The notes beneath the pieces are model-generated. The model did not search any database and had not been told where the DNA came from. It was given only the letters and a program-made list of their open reading frames with translations. A program made the position numbers and the translations under genes. A stretch of DNA of 64,000 nucleotides from Mycolicibacterium aurum (GTDB lineage: Bacteria > Actinomycetota > Actinomycetes > Mycobacteriales > Mycobacteriaceae), in assembly GCA_900078775.1 (NCBI GenBank), contig LT549889.1, forward strand, positions 2,790,001-2,854,000, written 5' to 3'. Position 1 is the first letter of the stretch. Each line of letters starts with the position of its first letter. Positions 36,783 to 45,373 of this stretch are shown in pieces.

Positions 36783-39724
36783 TTCAGGCGTGCCTTCTTC
36801 TCTGGTTGTTCCAGGTGCTCGATGACCTCCGCGACGGTGGCGCCGCCGAGGATGGTCGCCAGCGGCACATTCACCCCGGCCGCCTTCTTGAGCTTCTTGC
36901 GTAGGTCGAGGGCCAACAGTGAGTCGACGCCCAGATCGAGCAGGGACGCGGACGGCTCCGGTGCCGTGTCCGCGGGGAGGTTCAGGACCGCGCCGAGGGC
37001 CACCCGCACGATGTCCGCGGCGTCCAGCCCGGCCAGGACCGGCTCGGGAGCCGCGACCGCCTCGGGTGCCGCACCGCCGGGAGTGTTGCCCAGGAAGAGC
37101 TGCAGTCGTTGCGGATCGGCGGTGAACACCAGCGGATCGGCGGTGAAGTCGCGCAGGCAGGCGTCCACGGCGCGCTCCGGTGCCATGGCCCGCAGCCCGG
37201 AGCGTTGCACCCGGGCCACCTCGTCGGAGTCGATGATGCCGGTCTGCCCGGGTAGGCCCGGCCACAACCCCCACCGCACCGAGGTGCACCGGCGCCCGTC
37301 GGCACGCAACTGGAGGGCCATGCTGTCTAGCAGCCGGTTGGCGGCCGCATAGGCGGTGTGCCCGGCCCCGCCCCACAGCCCGGACACCGAGGAGCACAAC
37401 ACGATGCGGGCGTCCGCGCGCAGCGGCCAGTGCTGGGTGACGGTGGCCAGGCCGGCCACCTTGGCCGCGACGGTGTCGGTGAAGGTCTGCCCGGTCAGTT
37501 CGCGGTGCCCGACGATGGCCGCGGTACCGGCGGCGTGGATGACCAGGGATGCTCCGGTGCCGCCGAATTCGGCGGCGGTCGCCGCGACCGCGGCGGGGTC
37601 GGTGATATCGCAGGGCGGGGCCAGCACCTCGACCCCGGCCGGAACCGCCGGGCGCCGCGGGTCGGCGCCGGACCGGCCGAGCAGCACGATCCGGCGGGCC
37701 CCGCGGGCGGCGAGCTGCCGCACGAAGTGGGTGCCCACCGCTCCGTTGCCGCCGGTGATCACCACCTCGTCGAGTACCGGCGCCTCCCAGCCGGTTTGGG
37801 GCAGCCGGTGCTCGGCGGTGACGCGGCCGAACAGTGCGGGTCCCGAATCGGTCTGCCGCAGTGCGAGTTCGGCCGCCGGGCCGTGCAACGCCAATGCGGC
37901 CCGCGCGGCGGCGGCGCTATCCAGATCCCAGGACGGCAGATCCAGGTGCCCGAAGAACTGATCGGGGTGCTCGAGCCCGATGCTGCGGTGCATCGCCGCC
38001 AGGGTCGCCTGGGCGGGCAGCGGTCCGGGCTCGCCGGGTCGGACCTGTTCCCCGCCGACGGTGACGAGCCAGACATCGCGGCACAGCGGGCCGATCGCGT
38101 CGGGGTAGTTCAGCAGACCGGTGTCGATGCGGGCGGCCAGTGCGGCCGCGGCGGTGACCGCGTCGAGCTGGTCGAGCACCGGTGCCAGGACCACGAGCAG
38201 GTCCGCGTCCTGCGGGTCGGCGCGGTCCAGGTGCGCGCCCAGGGCCTGCACGGTCCGGGCGTCGGCACCGAGGTCGATCACCGTGGCGCGGCGGTGACCT
38301 CCCGGTGCGGGGGTGGCCGGCTCCCAGCGTTCGGTCATCACCTTCAGGCCCGGCACCGGCGGCAGCGGTGCGGGTGCGGCCCAGTGATATTGGGCGCGCA
38401 TCGGTGCGAACGGGAAGTCCGGCAACAGTTTGAGGCCGTCGTCGAGGGTCTGTGCCCACCCGAATCCGGGGTCGGCGACCGTGACCGCGGCCAGGTTGGC
38501 GCTCAGCCGGTCGGTGATCGGCTCATCGCGCCGGCCCGAGCCGACCATCAGCGGCGGGTCGGGCAGGTCGTCGAGGACGTCGGCGGTGGCGTACAGCAGG
38601 GCCGGGTGCGCGGAGAGTTCGACGAACACCTCGGCCCCGGCTCCGGTGGCCGCGCGGACGGCCTCGTCGAAGCGGACGGTGTTGCGCAGGTTGGTGTACC
38701 AGTAGTCGGCGAACCCGGTGCCCGCCGGCACCGGCCGCGCGGTGGCCGATCCGATGAACACCACGTCGGTGGCCGCGAAAGCACCGGCCGGGAGCAGGGA
38801 TTCGAGTTCGGCTCGCTTGGAATCCAGCTTGGTGGTGTGCGCCGGGAACCACATCTCGATCTCTTTGGCGAACCGGCCCGCCGCGGTGACCGCGCGCACC
38901 AGTGCCGCGACGGTGTCGGTGTCACCGGAGACCGCGACCGAGGATTTGGAGTTCACCACCGACAGTTCCGCCCAGCCCGCGGTGTCGGCGATCGCCTGCT
39001 CGGCCTGCTCGGGATCCAGGCCGAGCACCGCTACCCGGTAGGGGCCGGTCAGCCCGTCCAGCAGGGTGGCCCGGGCGGCCACCACCCCGACGGCCTGCTC
39101 CAGGGTGATGGCGCCGGAGATGTGGGCGGCGCCGATCTCGCCGAGGCTGTGCCCCACGGTGATATCCGGCTCGACACCACAGGACTGCCATACCCGGGCC
39201 AGCGCCACCCCGTGCACGAACTGCGCACCCTGGATCTGTAGTTGGGAGAAGTCGTTGGTGTGTGCGCCGGGATCGGCCAGCAGATAGGCCAGCGGGGACG
39301 GGTGTCCGGCCGCGGCGAACACCGCGGCGCACCGGTCTGCCTCGGCGCGGTAGACCGGCAGCCGGTCGTAGGCCTGCACGGCCATGCCCGGCCACTGGCT
39401 GCCCTGCCCGGGGAAGACGAACGCGACACGCAGCGCACCCGTGCGATCCGACCGGGTGACCAGCGGGTGGTCCTCCCCCGCCCGCACCGCCTGCAGCGCG
39501 GCGGTGAGTTCGGCGATGTCGGCGGCACGGATCACCGTGCGGTACTTGCGGACCCGGCGGGTACGCGCCAGCGTCGCGGCCACCCGGGCCACGTCGGCGG
39601 CGTCGCGCAGTCGCGGGCGGCGCTGCAGGTAGCTCAGGATGGCGGCGGCGTCCTGGCCGATCAGGTCCACGGTGTGCGCGCTGAGCAGCACCGGAATCCG
39701 GCCGTCGGGCATCGGGGCGCTCAT
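36779..39724 (-). CDS. mbtD: mycobactin polyketide synthase MbtD (AT-KR-ACP)
   Basis: A 981-residue partner of MbtC that builds the beta-hydroxy acyl unit linking the two lysines. The acyltransferase has FPGQGSQWPGMA and GHSLGE with Ser193; at the specificity position FPAH replaces the usual HAFH/YASH. The ketoreductase has ITGGNGAVGTHFVRQL and a Tyr in GAGHTAYAAANRLLDS. The carrier has LGVDSLLAL with Ser935. The ATG at 39724 shares a base with the mbtC stop (TGATG). There is no KS of its own; it works in trans with MbtC. Confidence 0.94.
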   Translation of the reverse strand: MSAPMPDGRIPVLLSAHTVDLIGQDAAAILSYLQRRPRLRDAADVARVAATLARTRRVRKYRTVIRAADIAELTAALQAVRAGEDHPLVTRSDRTGALRVAFVFPGQGSQWPGMAVQAYDRLPVYRAEADRCAAVFAAAGHPSPLAYLLADPGAHTNDFSQLQIQGAQFVHGVALARVWQSCGVEPDITVGHSLGEIGAAHISGAITLEQAVGVVAARATLLDGLTGPYRVAVLGLDPEQAEQAIADTAGWAELSVVNSKSSVAVSGDTDTVAALVRAVTAAGRFAKEIEMWFPAHTTKLDSKRAELESLLPAGAFAATDVVFIGSATARPVPAGTGFADYWYTNLRNTVRFDEAVRAATGAGAEVFVELSAHPALLYATADVLDDLPDPPLMVGSGRRDEPITDRLSANLAAVTVADPGFGWAQTLDDGLKLLPDFPFAPMRAQYHWAAPAPLPPVPGLKVMTERWEPATPAPGGHRRATVIDLGADARTVQALGAHLDRADPQDADLLVVLAPVLDQLDAVTAAAALAARIDTGLLNYPDAIGPLCRDVWLVTVGGEQVRPGEPGPLPAQATLAAMHRSIGLEHPDQFFGHLDLPSWDLDSAAAARAALALHGPAAELALRQTDSGPALFGRVTAEHRLPQTGWEAPVLDEVVITGGNGAVGTHFVRQLAARGARRIVLLGRSGADPRRPAVPAGVEVLAPPCDITDPAAVAATAAEFGGTGASLVIHAAGTAAIVGHRELTGQTFTDTVAAKVAGLATVTQHWPLRADARIVLCSSVSGLWGGAGHTAYAAANRLLDSMALQLRADGRRCTSVRWGLWPGLPGQTGIIDSDEVARVQRSGLRAMAPERAVDACLRDFTADPLVFTADPQRLQLFLGNTPGGAAPEAVAAPEPVLAGLDAADIVRVALGAVLNLPADTAPEPSASLLDLGVDSLLALDLRKKLKKAAGVNVPLATILGGATVAEVIEHLEQPEKKARLK

Positions 39725-41046
39725 CAGGCGGCCTCCTGCCCGTCGTCCGGGATGGACAGCACGGCGTGGGTGTTGGTGCCGCTCATCCCGAACGCCGAGA
39801 CCGCCGCGATGCGCTGCCCGTCGACGGCGGGCCACTCGGTGAGCGTGGTGGCCGGCCGCAAACCCTGGGAATCCCAGTCGATCTCGCGGCTGGCGGTGTC
39901 GATGTGCAGGCTGGCCGGTACCGCACCGCGCTGGGCGGCGATGATCACCTTGGCCAGACCCAGCGCCCCGGCCGCGGCCTGGGTGTGTCCCACATTGGAT
40001 TTCACCGAGCCCAGCAGGGCGCCGGTCCCGGGTGCGGTGGCGCCGTAGGTCTGGGCCAGGGCCCGCAGTTCGGTGCGGTCCCCGAGCCGGGTGGCGGTGC
40101 CGTGCCCCTCGATCATGCCGACCTGCTCGGGACGGACACCGGCGCGGGCGATGGCGCGGGTGAACAACCGCTGCTGCGCAGTCCCGCTGGGCGCGGTCAG
40201 CCCGACGGTGCGGCCGTCGGAGTTCACGGCGGTGGCCCGCAGTTCGGCCAGCACCCGGCGGCCGTTGCGCAGGGCGGCCGAGCGGCGCTGCAGCAGGAAC
40301 ATCGCCGCGCCCTCGGCCCACACGGTGCCGCTGGCGGCCGCGCTGTAGGGCCGGCAGTGCCCGTCGTCGGACAGGGCGTGTTGTTTGGAGAACTCGACGA
40401 AGTAGCCCGGGCTGCCCATCACACAGACCCCGCCGGTCAGCGCCATATCGCAGTCCCCGTTGCGGATGGCCCCGGCGGCGGTGTGCAGCGCGGCCAGCGC
40501 CGAGGAGCATGAGGTGTCCACCGTCAGGGCCGGGCCGGCGAGATCCAGCGTGTAGGCGATCCGCCCGGAGATCACGCCCAGGGCGGTGCCGGTGATGAGA
40601 TGGCCGCTGTGCGTTGAGTATTCGGACAGTTCCGGGCCGTATTCCAGCGCCGAGGCCCCGATGTAGCAGCCCACGTCGTGGCCGGCGACGTCGTCGGGGT
40701 TGATGCCGCTGTTCTCCAGGGTGCGCCAGGCCAGCCGCAGCGCCACCCGCTGCTGCGGGTCCATCGCGTCCGCCTCGCGCGGTGAGATGCCGAAGAACGC
40801 GGGATCGAACAGTGCTGCGTCGGAGAGGAATCCGCCCAGATCGTGGATCTGCTTGAACCCGTCGCGCCGGGAGCCCTCCAGCAGGTCGGTGACCGACCAG
40901 CCGCGGTCGCCGGGAAACGGCCCGAGCGCCTCGCGCTGCCCGGCCAGCAGATCCCAGAAGGTGTCGGCGGAGTCCACACCGCCCGGTGCTTCCAGCGCCA
41001 TGCCGACGATCACGATCGGATCGGTGCGCTCCTGCTCAGAGAGCAT
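39724..41046 (-). CDS. mbtC: mycobactin polyketide synthase MbtC (ketosynthase)
   Basis: A 440-residue stand-alone ketosynthase. The Cys-His-His triad is complete: Cys180 in DTSCSSAL, His315 in EGHGTATRLGD and His354 in NVGHTQAAAG. It starts VIVGMALEAPGGVDSADTFWDLL, as type I modular KS domains do. It decarboxylatively extends the NRPS-bound chain together with MbtD. It overlaps the end of mbtT by 11 bp and the start of mbtD. Confidence 0.95.
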   Translation of the reverse strand: MLSEQERTDPIVIVGMALEAPGGVDSADTFWDLLAGQREALGPFPGDRGWSVTDLLEGSRRDGFKQIHDLGGFLSDAALFDPAFFGISPREADAMDPQQRVALRLAWRTLENSGINPDDVAGHDVGCYIGASALEYGPELSEYSTHSGHLITGTALGVISGRIAYTLDLAGPALTVDTSCSSALAALHTAAGAIRNGDCDMALTGGVCVMGSPGYFVEFSKQHALSDDGHCRPYSAAASGTVWAEGAAMFLLQRRSAALRNGRRVLAELRATAVNSDGRTVGLTAPSGTAQQRLFTRAIARAGVRPEQVGMIEGHGTATRLGDRTELRALAQTYGATAPGTGALLGSVKSNVGHTQAAAGALGLAKVIIAAQRGAVPASLHIDTASREIDWDSQGLRPATTLTEWPAVDGQRIAAVSAFGMSGTNTHAVLSIPDDGQEAA

Positions 41047-41769
41047 GGACCAACTCCGCCACGTCCGCGGTGTGGTCGTTGATGTAGAAGTGCCCGCCGT
41101 CGTACATCGACACGGTGAAGGCGCCGCCCGTGTGGGTCTCCCAGCGCCGCAGCATGTTCTCGCTGACCCGGTGGTCGGTGTCCCCGCCGAGGGCGTGGAT
41201 GTCCGCGGCGATGCGCACGTCCGCCGCGCAGCCGTACCGGTTGAACGCGGCGTAGTCGGCCCGCACCGCCATCAGCAGCAGTTCCACGAAGTCGTCGTCG
41301 GCCAGCAGCTGGGGATCGGTGCCACCGAGATCGACCATCTCGGCGATGATCTCGCTCTCGGCCATCGGCAGATCGGGTGCGGCGGCCACCGTCGAGGGTG
41401 CTTCGCTGGCCGACACCCACAGCGAGCTGATCTCGATGCCCTTGCTCTCGGCGAGGCGCGCGAATTCGAAGGCCACCACCGCGCCCATGCAGTGCCCGAA
41501 CAGCCGCAGCGGCCCGAGCGCGGCCCAGTCCCCGCCGTCGAACAGGTCCGCGGCCAGCTCGGTCACAGTCGCCGGGGCGGGGTGGGTGAGCCGGTCCCCG
41601 CGCTGCGGGTACTGCATGACGTAGGCGTCGGTACCCGCGGCGGCCAGGGCGGTGCCCAGCCCGCGGTAGGCCAGGGCCGCCCGCCGGCGTGCGGGAAGAC
41701 CAGCGTCGCCGGCCCGCCGGAACCACCCGCCGGGTACCGCTTGATCCAGGACTTGAACTCGGTGCTCAC
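41036..41769 (-). pseudogene. mbtT: type II thioesterase MbtT, frame broken by one missing base
   Basis: The GTG at 41769 overlaps the mbtB stop (GTGA) and starts a TEII-like FKSWIKRYPAGG..ATLVFPHAGG. The frame then switches at the CCC run 41680-41682. Adding one C restores HAGGAALAYRGLG and a 244-residue protein of normal TEII length, with PQRGDRL, LFGHCMGAVVAFEFARL and the His in YDGGHFYIN. Thus only one base separates it from an intact gene. The nucleophile position is Cys94 (GHCMG) instead of Ser. TEII proteins clear stalled acyl groups from carriers or help release. In M. tuberculosis the TE is, as I recall, fused to MbtB. Confidence 0.85.
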
Positions 41770-44700
41770 GGGCGGCCCGCGGTGTCGAGTTCGGAGGTCC
41801 CGTCCAGTTCGGAAACGACATCGTCGTCGTCCATGGCGGCAACCTCCAGGTACAGCTCGGCCACCAGTTCCAGTCGGGCACCGTCGGGTTCGCGTTCGAT
41901 GAGCCGCTGGGCGATCGCGGCGACGGTGCGGGTGGCGAACACATCGGGCACCATGATGGTCGGGGTGTCCAGCCAGTCCCGCACGTGCGCGACGAGCTGG
42001 GTCGCCATCACCGAGTCCCCGCCGAGGCCGAAGAAGTCGTCGTCGACGCCGATCGCGTCCTCGCGGCCGAGCAGGTCCGACATGATCCGGGTCAGCGCGG
42101 TCTCCAGCGTGGTGGACGGCGCCCGGTAGCCGCGTTCGGCGGGCAGTTCGGCTGCGGCGAGGCGCAGCGCGGCGGCCACCCGGTCGATCTTGCCGCCCGC
42201 GGCGTTGTACGGGATCGTGTCGGCGGCTTCGATGACCTGCGGGATCATGTGCGTGGGAAGCAGGTCGGCCAGCGCAGTCAACACGTCATCGGTGCTCACC
42301 GACGGGTCGTCGAGGCGTACCAGCGCGCCGAGCACATCCTTGGCGCCCTCGACGGGGACGACCGCCGCGACCGAGGCGCCCACCCCGGGCACCCGGTTCA
42401 GGGCGGCCTCGATCTCGCCGAGTTCGATGCGGTAGCCGCTGAGCTTGACCCGCTGATCGGTGCGCCCGATGAACTCCAGGGTGCCGTCGGGCCGGTACCG
42501 GGCCAGATCGCCGGTCCGGTACCAGGTCCGACCGTCGTGCTCGACGAACTTCGCTGCGGTCAGGTCGGGTCGGCCGCGGTAGCCGCGGGCGATGCCGCGG
42601 CCGCTGAACCACAGTTCGCCGGGCACCCAGTCCGGGCAGTCCTCCCCGGACGGGCTGACCACCCGGCAGGCGTTGTTCGGGAACGGCACACCGTAGGGCA
42701 CCGAGGGTGCGTCCGGAATCCGGTCCTGCGGGCCGATTTCGGAGATGGTGCCGTGGATGGCGGTCTCGGTTGCGCCGCCGAGTCCGGCGAAGCGGATCTG
42801 CGGCGCCCGGGCGCGCAGGGCCCGCACCATCTCGGGGCGCACCCAGTCACCGCCGGCCAGCACCACCCGCAGCGAGCCGAGGTCGCCGGGCACCTCGGTG
42901 AGCATCTGCAGCCAGCCGGGCAAAAAGTTGACCACCGAGACCCGGTGCTCGGCGATGAGCCGCGCCCAGGCGTCCGGGTCGCGGCGCTGCCCCTCGTCCA
43001 CCATGACGATGGCGCCCCCGGCGCGCAGGGTGCCGAACACGTCGGGCACCGACATGTCCGATTCCAGGTGCGACAGCGCCAGCGCCCGGTCGCTCGCACC
43101 GATCTCGAAGTGCCGGTACAGGAATTCCAGGGTGTTGAGCACGGCGTCGTGGGTCAGCTCCACACCCTTGGGTTCACCGGTGGAGCCGGAGGTGAACAGC
43201 ACGTAGGCCAGATCTTCGGGTGCGACCGGGACGGGTGTGAAGGTGGTTGCGCCGGTGGCGATGTCGCGGATGCGCAGGGCGGGCACGCCGGTCTGCGCGA
43301 GCACCTCGGGGGTGTCGGCACCGCAGATCAGGGCGAACGTCACTCCGCCGGTGGCCAGCATGCGCCGGGCCCGGTCGGTCGGCTGGTCGACGCCGATCGG
43401 CAGGTAGGCCGCGCCCGCGGTGTGGATGCCCAGCAGCGCCGGGATCTGCTCGGCGCCCTTGGGCCCCAGCACGGCCACCACGTCCCCGGAGCCGACACCG
43501 GCGTCCTGCAGGGCGCCGGCCACGGCCAGTACCCGGTCCTTGAGCTCGCCGTAGGACAGCGTCCCGGTGGAGGCGATCAGCGCGGTGGCCTCCGGGTGGG
43601 CCTGCGCGTTGCGGAAGAACCCGTCGACCAGGTTGTCCCCGCTGGGGTCTGCGGTGGTCGCGTTGACGGCGTCGCGGACGGCGCGCGAGGACGCGGCCAG
43701 CGCGGGTGGGTCGGGCCGGTCCCAGGCGGCGTCGTCGGCGGCCAGGCGGGCCAGTTCGGCGACCTCGTAGGCGAACATCGCCTCGGGCACCCCGGGCGGG
43801 AAGGCTTCGACGCGGACGTCCCAGTTGATCATCAGCCCGTCGACCAGCGGGGTGGCCTGGGCGTCGATGAGCACCTGCGGGCCCTGGGAGATGGTCCAGA
43901 CCGGCTCGCCGAACTGGTCGGTGACGTCACCGGCGAACAGGTCGCCCAGGCCCAGCGCGCTGGTGTAGACGATGGTCGCCAGGGTCTGGGTGCCGCGGTG
44001 GCGGCTCATATCGCGCAGCACGTTGAGCCCGGACACCGAGGAGTGCGCGGCGGTGGCGTGCAGGACCTCCTGCACCGCACGGGCCCGGGCCGCCGGGGTG
44101 TCCGCCCCGGCGAGGTCGATGTCGAGCATCAGCGAGGAGGTGAAGCAGCCCACCAGCTTGTCGACGTCCGGGTGATACGGCTCGCGGCCGAACATCGGCA
44201 GGTTGAGCAGGAACCGCGAACTGGTCGACCAGCGGGCCAGCGCGTTGGAGTAGGCGGCGGCCACCGCCATCGCCGGGGTGATGCCGCGCTTGTGTGCGTT
44301 GGCGTACAGCGCGTCGCGGGTGGGCACGTCGAAGATGTGCCACAACCTGATGTTGCGCAACGGATTTTCCTGCTGGTCGCGCGGAACCAGTGGCAGTGCA
44401 GGCGGTTCCGGGAGATCCGGGATCCGCTCGGCCCACCACTGCAGGTCCTGCTCCGACGGCGGCGGGGTCGACGCGGTCAGCCGGGCCCGGTACTCGCGGT
44501 AGGTGTAGCCGAGCTCGGGGAGGTCGGCGCCGCGGTAGAGGGCGGCCAGGTCGGCCATGAAGTTGCGGAAGCTGACCGCGTCGGCGGCCTGCATGTCCAT
44601 ATCAACATGCAGCCGCGTGCATCCATTTGCCAGCTGTGACAGCGAGATCTGCAGAACCTCGTTGTCCAGCAACTGATGTGACTTGTCGTCGCGGATCTGC

Positions 44701-45272
44701 TCCAGCCGCGCGCCGGCGTCCGCCGGGTCCAGGCCGGTCAGGTCGTAGACGGTGACCGGCAGCCCCCGGCCGCTGATCCGCTGGGTGCCGTCGGGCAGGA
44801 TCTCCTGGCGCAACATGGGATGGCGGGCAACGAGTTTCGTCGCGGCCTGCTGCAGCCGGTCGGGATCCACGCCGGCGCCGTCGAACTCGACGTACAGGTG
44901 GGCGGCCACCCCACCGAGTTCCTGCTCGCCGTGCCGACCCACCCACATCGCGTGTGCGATGGGGGCCAGCGGGAAGGGGGCGTCCGGGTCGTCGGCGGCC
45001 GCACCGGTCGCGGTGGACTGCTCGGCCGGGGCCGCGGGGGCGTGCTCGGCCACCAGCGCCTGCCAGGCCGCGACGGTGGGGTTGGCGGCCAGGGTGGCGA
45101 AGCCGACGTCGATGCCCTGTTTGCGCCACCGCCCCGACAGCGACATCATCCGGATGGAGTCGAGTCCGGAGGCGATCAGATCGGCGTCGGTGTCCAGCTC
45201 ATCCGGCGTGATCCCGAGCAGTTCGGCCACCTCAGCGCGCACGGTGTCCGATGTCGTCGCAGCGACGCCCAC
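41766..45272 (-). CDS. mbtB: mycobactin NRPS MbtB (ArCP-Cy-A-PCP, no fused thioesterase)
   Basis: An 1168-residue starter NRPS. The N-terminal aryl carrier (LIASGLDSIRM, Ser39) accepts the aryl acid from MbtA. The heterocyclisation domain (about 85-510) has DMDMQAAD (DxxxxD), giving the oxazoline from Ser/Thr. The adenylation domain (about 535-960) has VLFTSGSTGEPKGV, FAGLGGATETAI and YRTGDLARY. The carrier has LGGDSVMA with Ser1087. The protein ends soon after, and a separate TE gene follows. The GTG start has CGGAGGAG 5 nt upstream. An IdeR box lies 18 bp upstream of the start. Confidence 0.96.
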   Translation of the reverse strand: MGVAATTSDTVRAEVAELLGITPDELDTDADLIASGLDSIRMMSLSGRWRKQGIDVGFATLAANPTVAAWQALVAEHAPAAPAEQSTATGAAADDPDAPFPLAPIAHAMWVGRHGEQELGGVAAHLYVEFDGAGVDPDRLQQAATKLVARHPMLRQEILPDGTQRISGRGLPVTVYDLTGLDPADAGARLEQIRDDKSHQLLDNEVLQISLSQLANGCTRLHVDMDMQAADAVSFRNFMADLAALYRGADLPELGYTYREYRARLTASTPPPSEQDLQWWAERIPDLPEPPALPLVPRDQQENPLRNIRLWHIFDVPTRDALYANAHKRGITPAMAVAAAYSNALARWSTSSRFLLNLPMFGREPYHPDVDKLVGCFTSSLMLDIDLAGADTPAARARAVQEVLHATAAHSSVSGLNVLRDMSRHRGTQTLATIVYTSALGLGDLFAGDVTDQFGEPVWTISQGPQVLIDAQATPLVDGLMINWDVRVEAFPPGVPEAMFAYEVAELARLAADDAAWDRPDPPALAASSRAVRDAVNATTADPSGDNLVDGFFRNAQAHPEATALIASTGTLSYGELKDRVLAVAGALQDAGVGSGDVVAVLGPKGAEQIPALLGIHTAGAAYLPIGVDQPTDRARRMLATGGVTFALICGADTPEVLAQTGVPALRIRDIATGATTFTPVPVAPEDLAYVLFTSGSTGEPKGVELTHDAVLNTLEFLYRHFEIGASDRALALSHLESDMSVPDVFGTLRAGGAIVMVDEGQRRDPDAWARLIAEHRVSVVNFLPGWLQMLTEVPGDLGSLRVVLAGGDWVRPEMVRALRARAPQIRFAGLGGATETAIHGTISEIGPQDRIPDAPSVPYGVPFPNNACRVVSPSGEDCPDWVPGELWFSGRGIARGYRGRPDLTAAKFVEHDGRTWYRTGDLARYRPDGTLEFIGRTDQRVKLSGYRIELGEIEAALNRVPGVGASVAAVVPVEGAKDVLGALVRLDDPSVSTDDVLTALADLLPTHMIPQVIEAADTIPYNAAGGKIDRVAAALRLAAAELPAERGYRAPSTTLETALTRIMSDLLGREDAIGVDDDFFGLGGDSVMATQLVAHVRDWLDTPTIMVPDVFATRTVAAIAQRLIEREPDGARLELVAELYLEVAAMDDDDVVSELDGTSELDTAGRP

Positions 45273-45290
45273 TCTGGCTCCTCCGAATAT

Positions 45291-45309
45291 TTAGTACAGG
45301 CTCCCCTAA
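45291..45309. promoter_or_regulatory. IdeR-type iron box, mbtB-proximal
   Basis: TTAGTACAGGCTCCCCTAA matches the mycobacterial IdeR consensus TTAGGTTAGGCTAACCTAA at 14 of 19 positions, with both outer TTAG/CTAA arms perfect. It lies in the 101-bp divergent mbtB/mbtA region, near the mbtB start. Fe-IdeR repression of both operons is expected. Confidence 0.75.
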
Positions 45310-45310
45310 C

Positions 45311-45329
45311 TCAGGTGAGGCTACCTTAT
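45311..45329. promoter_or_regulatory. IdeR-type iron box, mbtA-proximal
   Basis: TCAGGTGAGGCTACCTTAT matches the IdeR consensus at 14 of 19 positions, with a strong core AGGCTA. It begins 20 bp after the first box, on nearly the same face two turns on, and overlaps a TATATT -10 hexamer (45327-45332) for mbtA. Confidence 0.75.
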
Positions 45330-45373
45330 ATTCGTACCGACACCACACCTACCCAGAGGGACGGTTTTCCAGC

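Noticed and set aside
36782..37397. Extended mbtE start at 37397
   Set aside because: The extension lies within mbtD and has no similarity to NRPS N-termini; the GTGA overlap at 36782 is the natural start.
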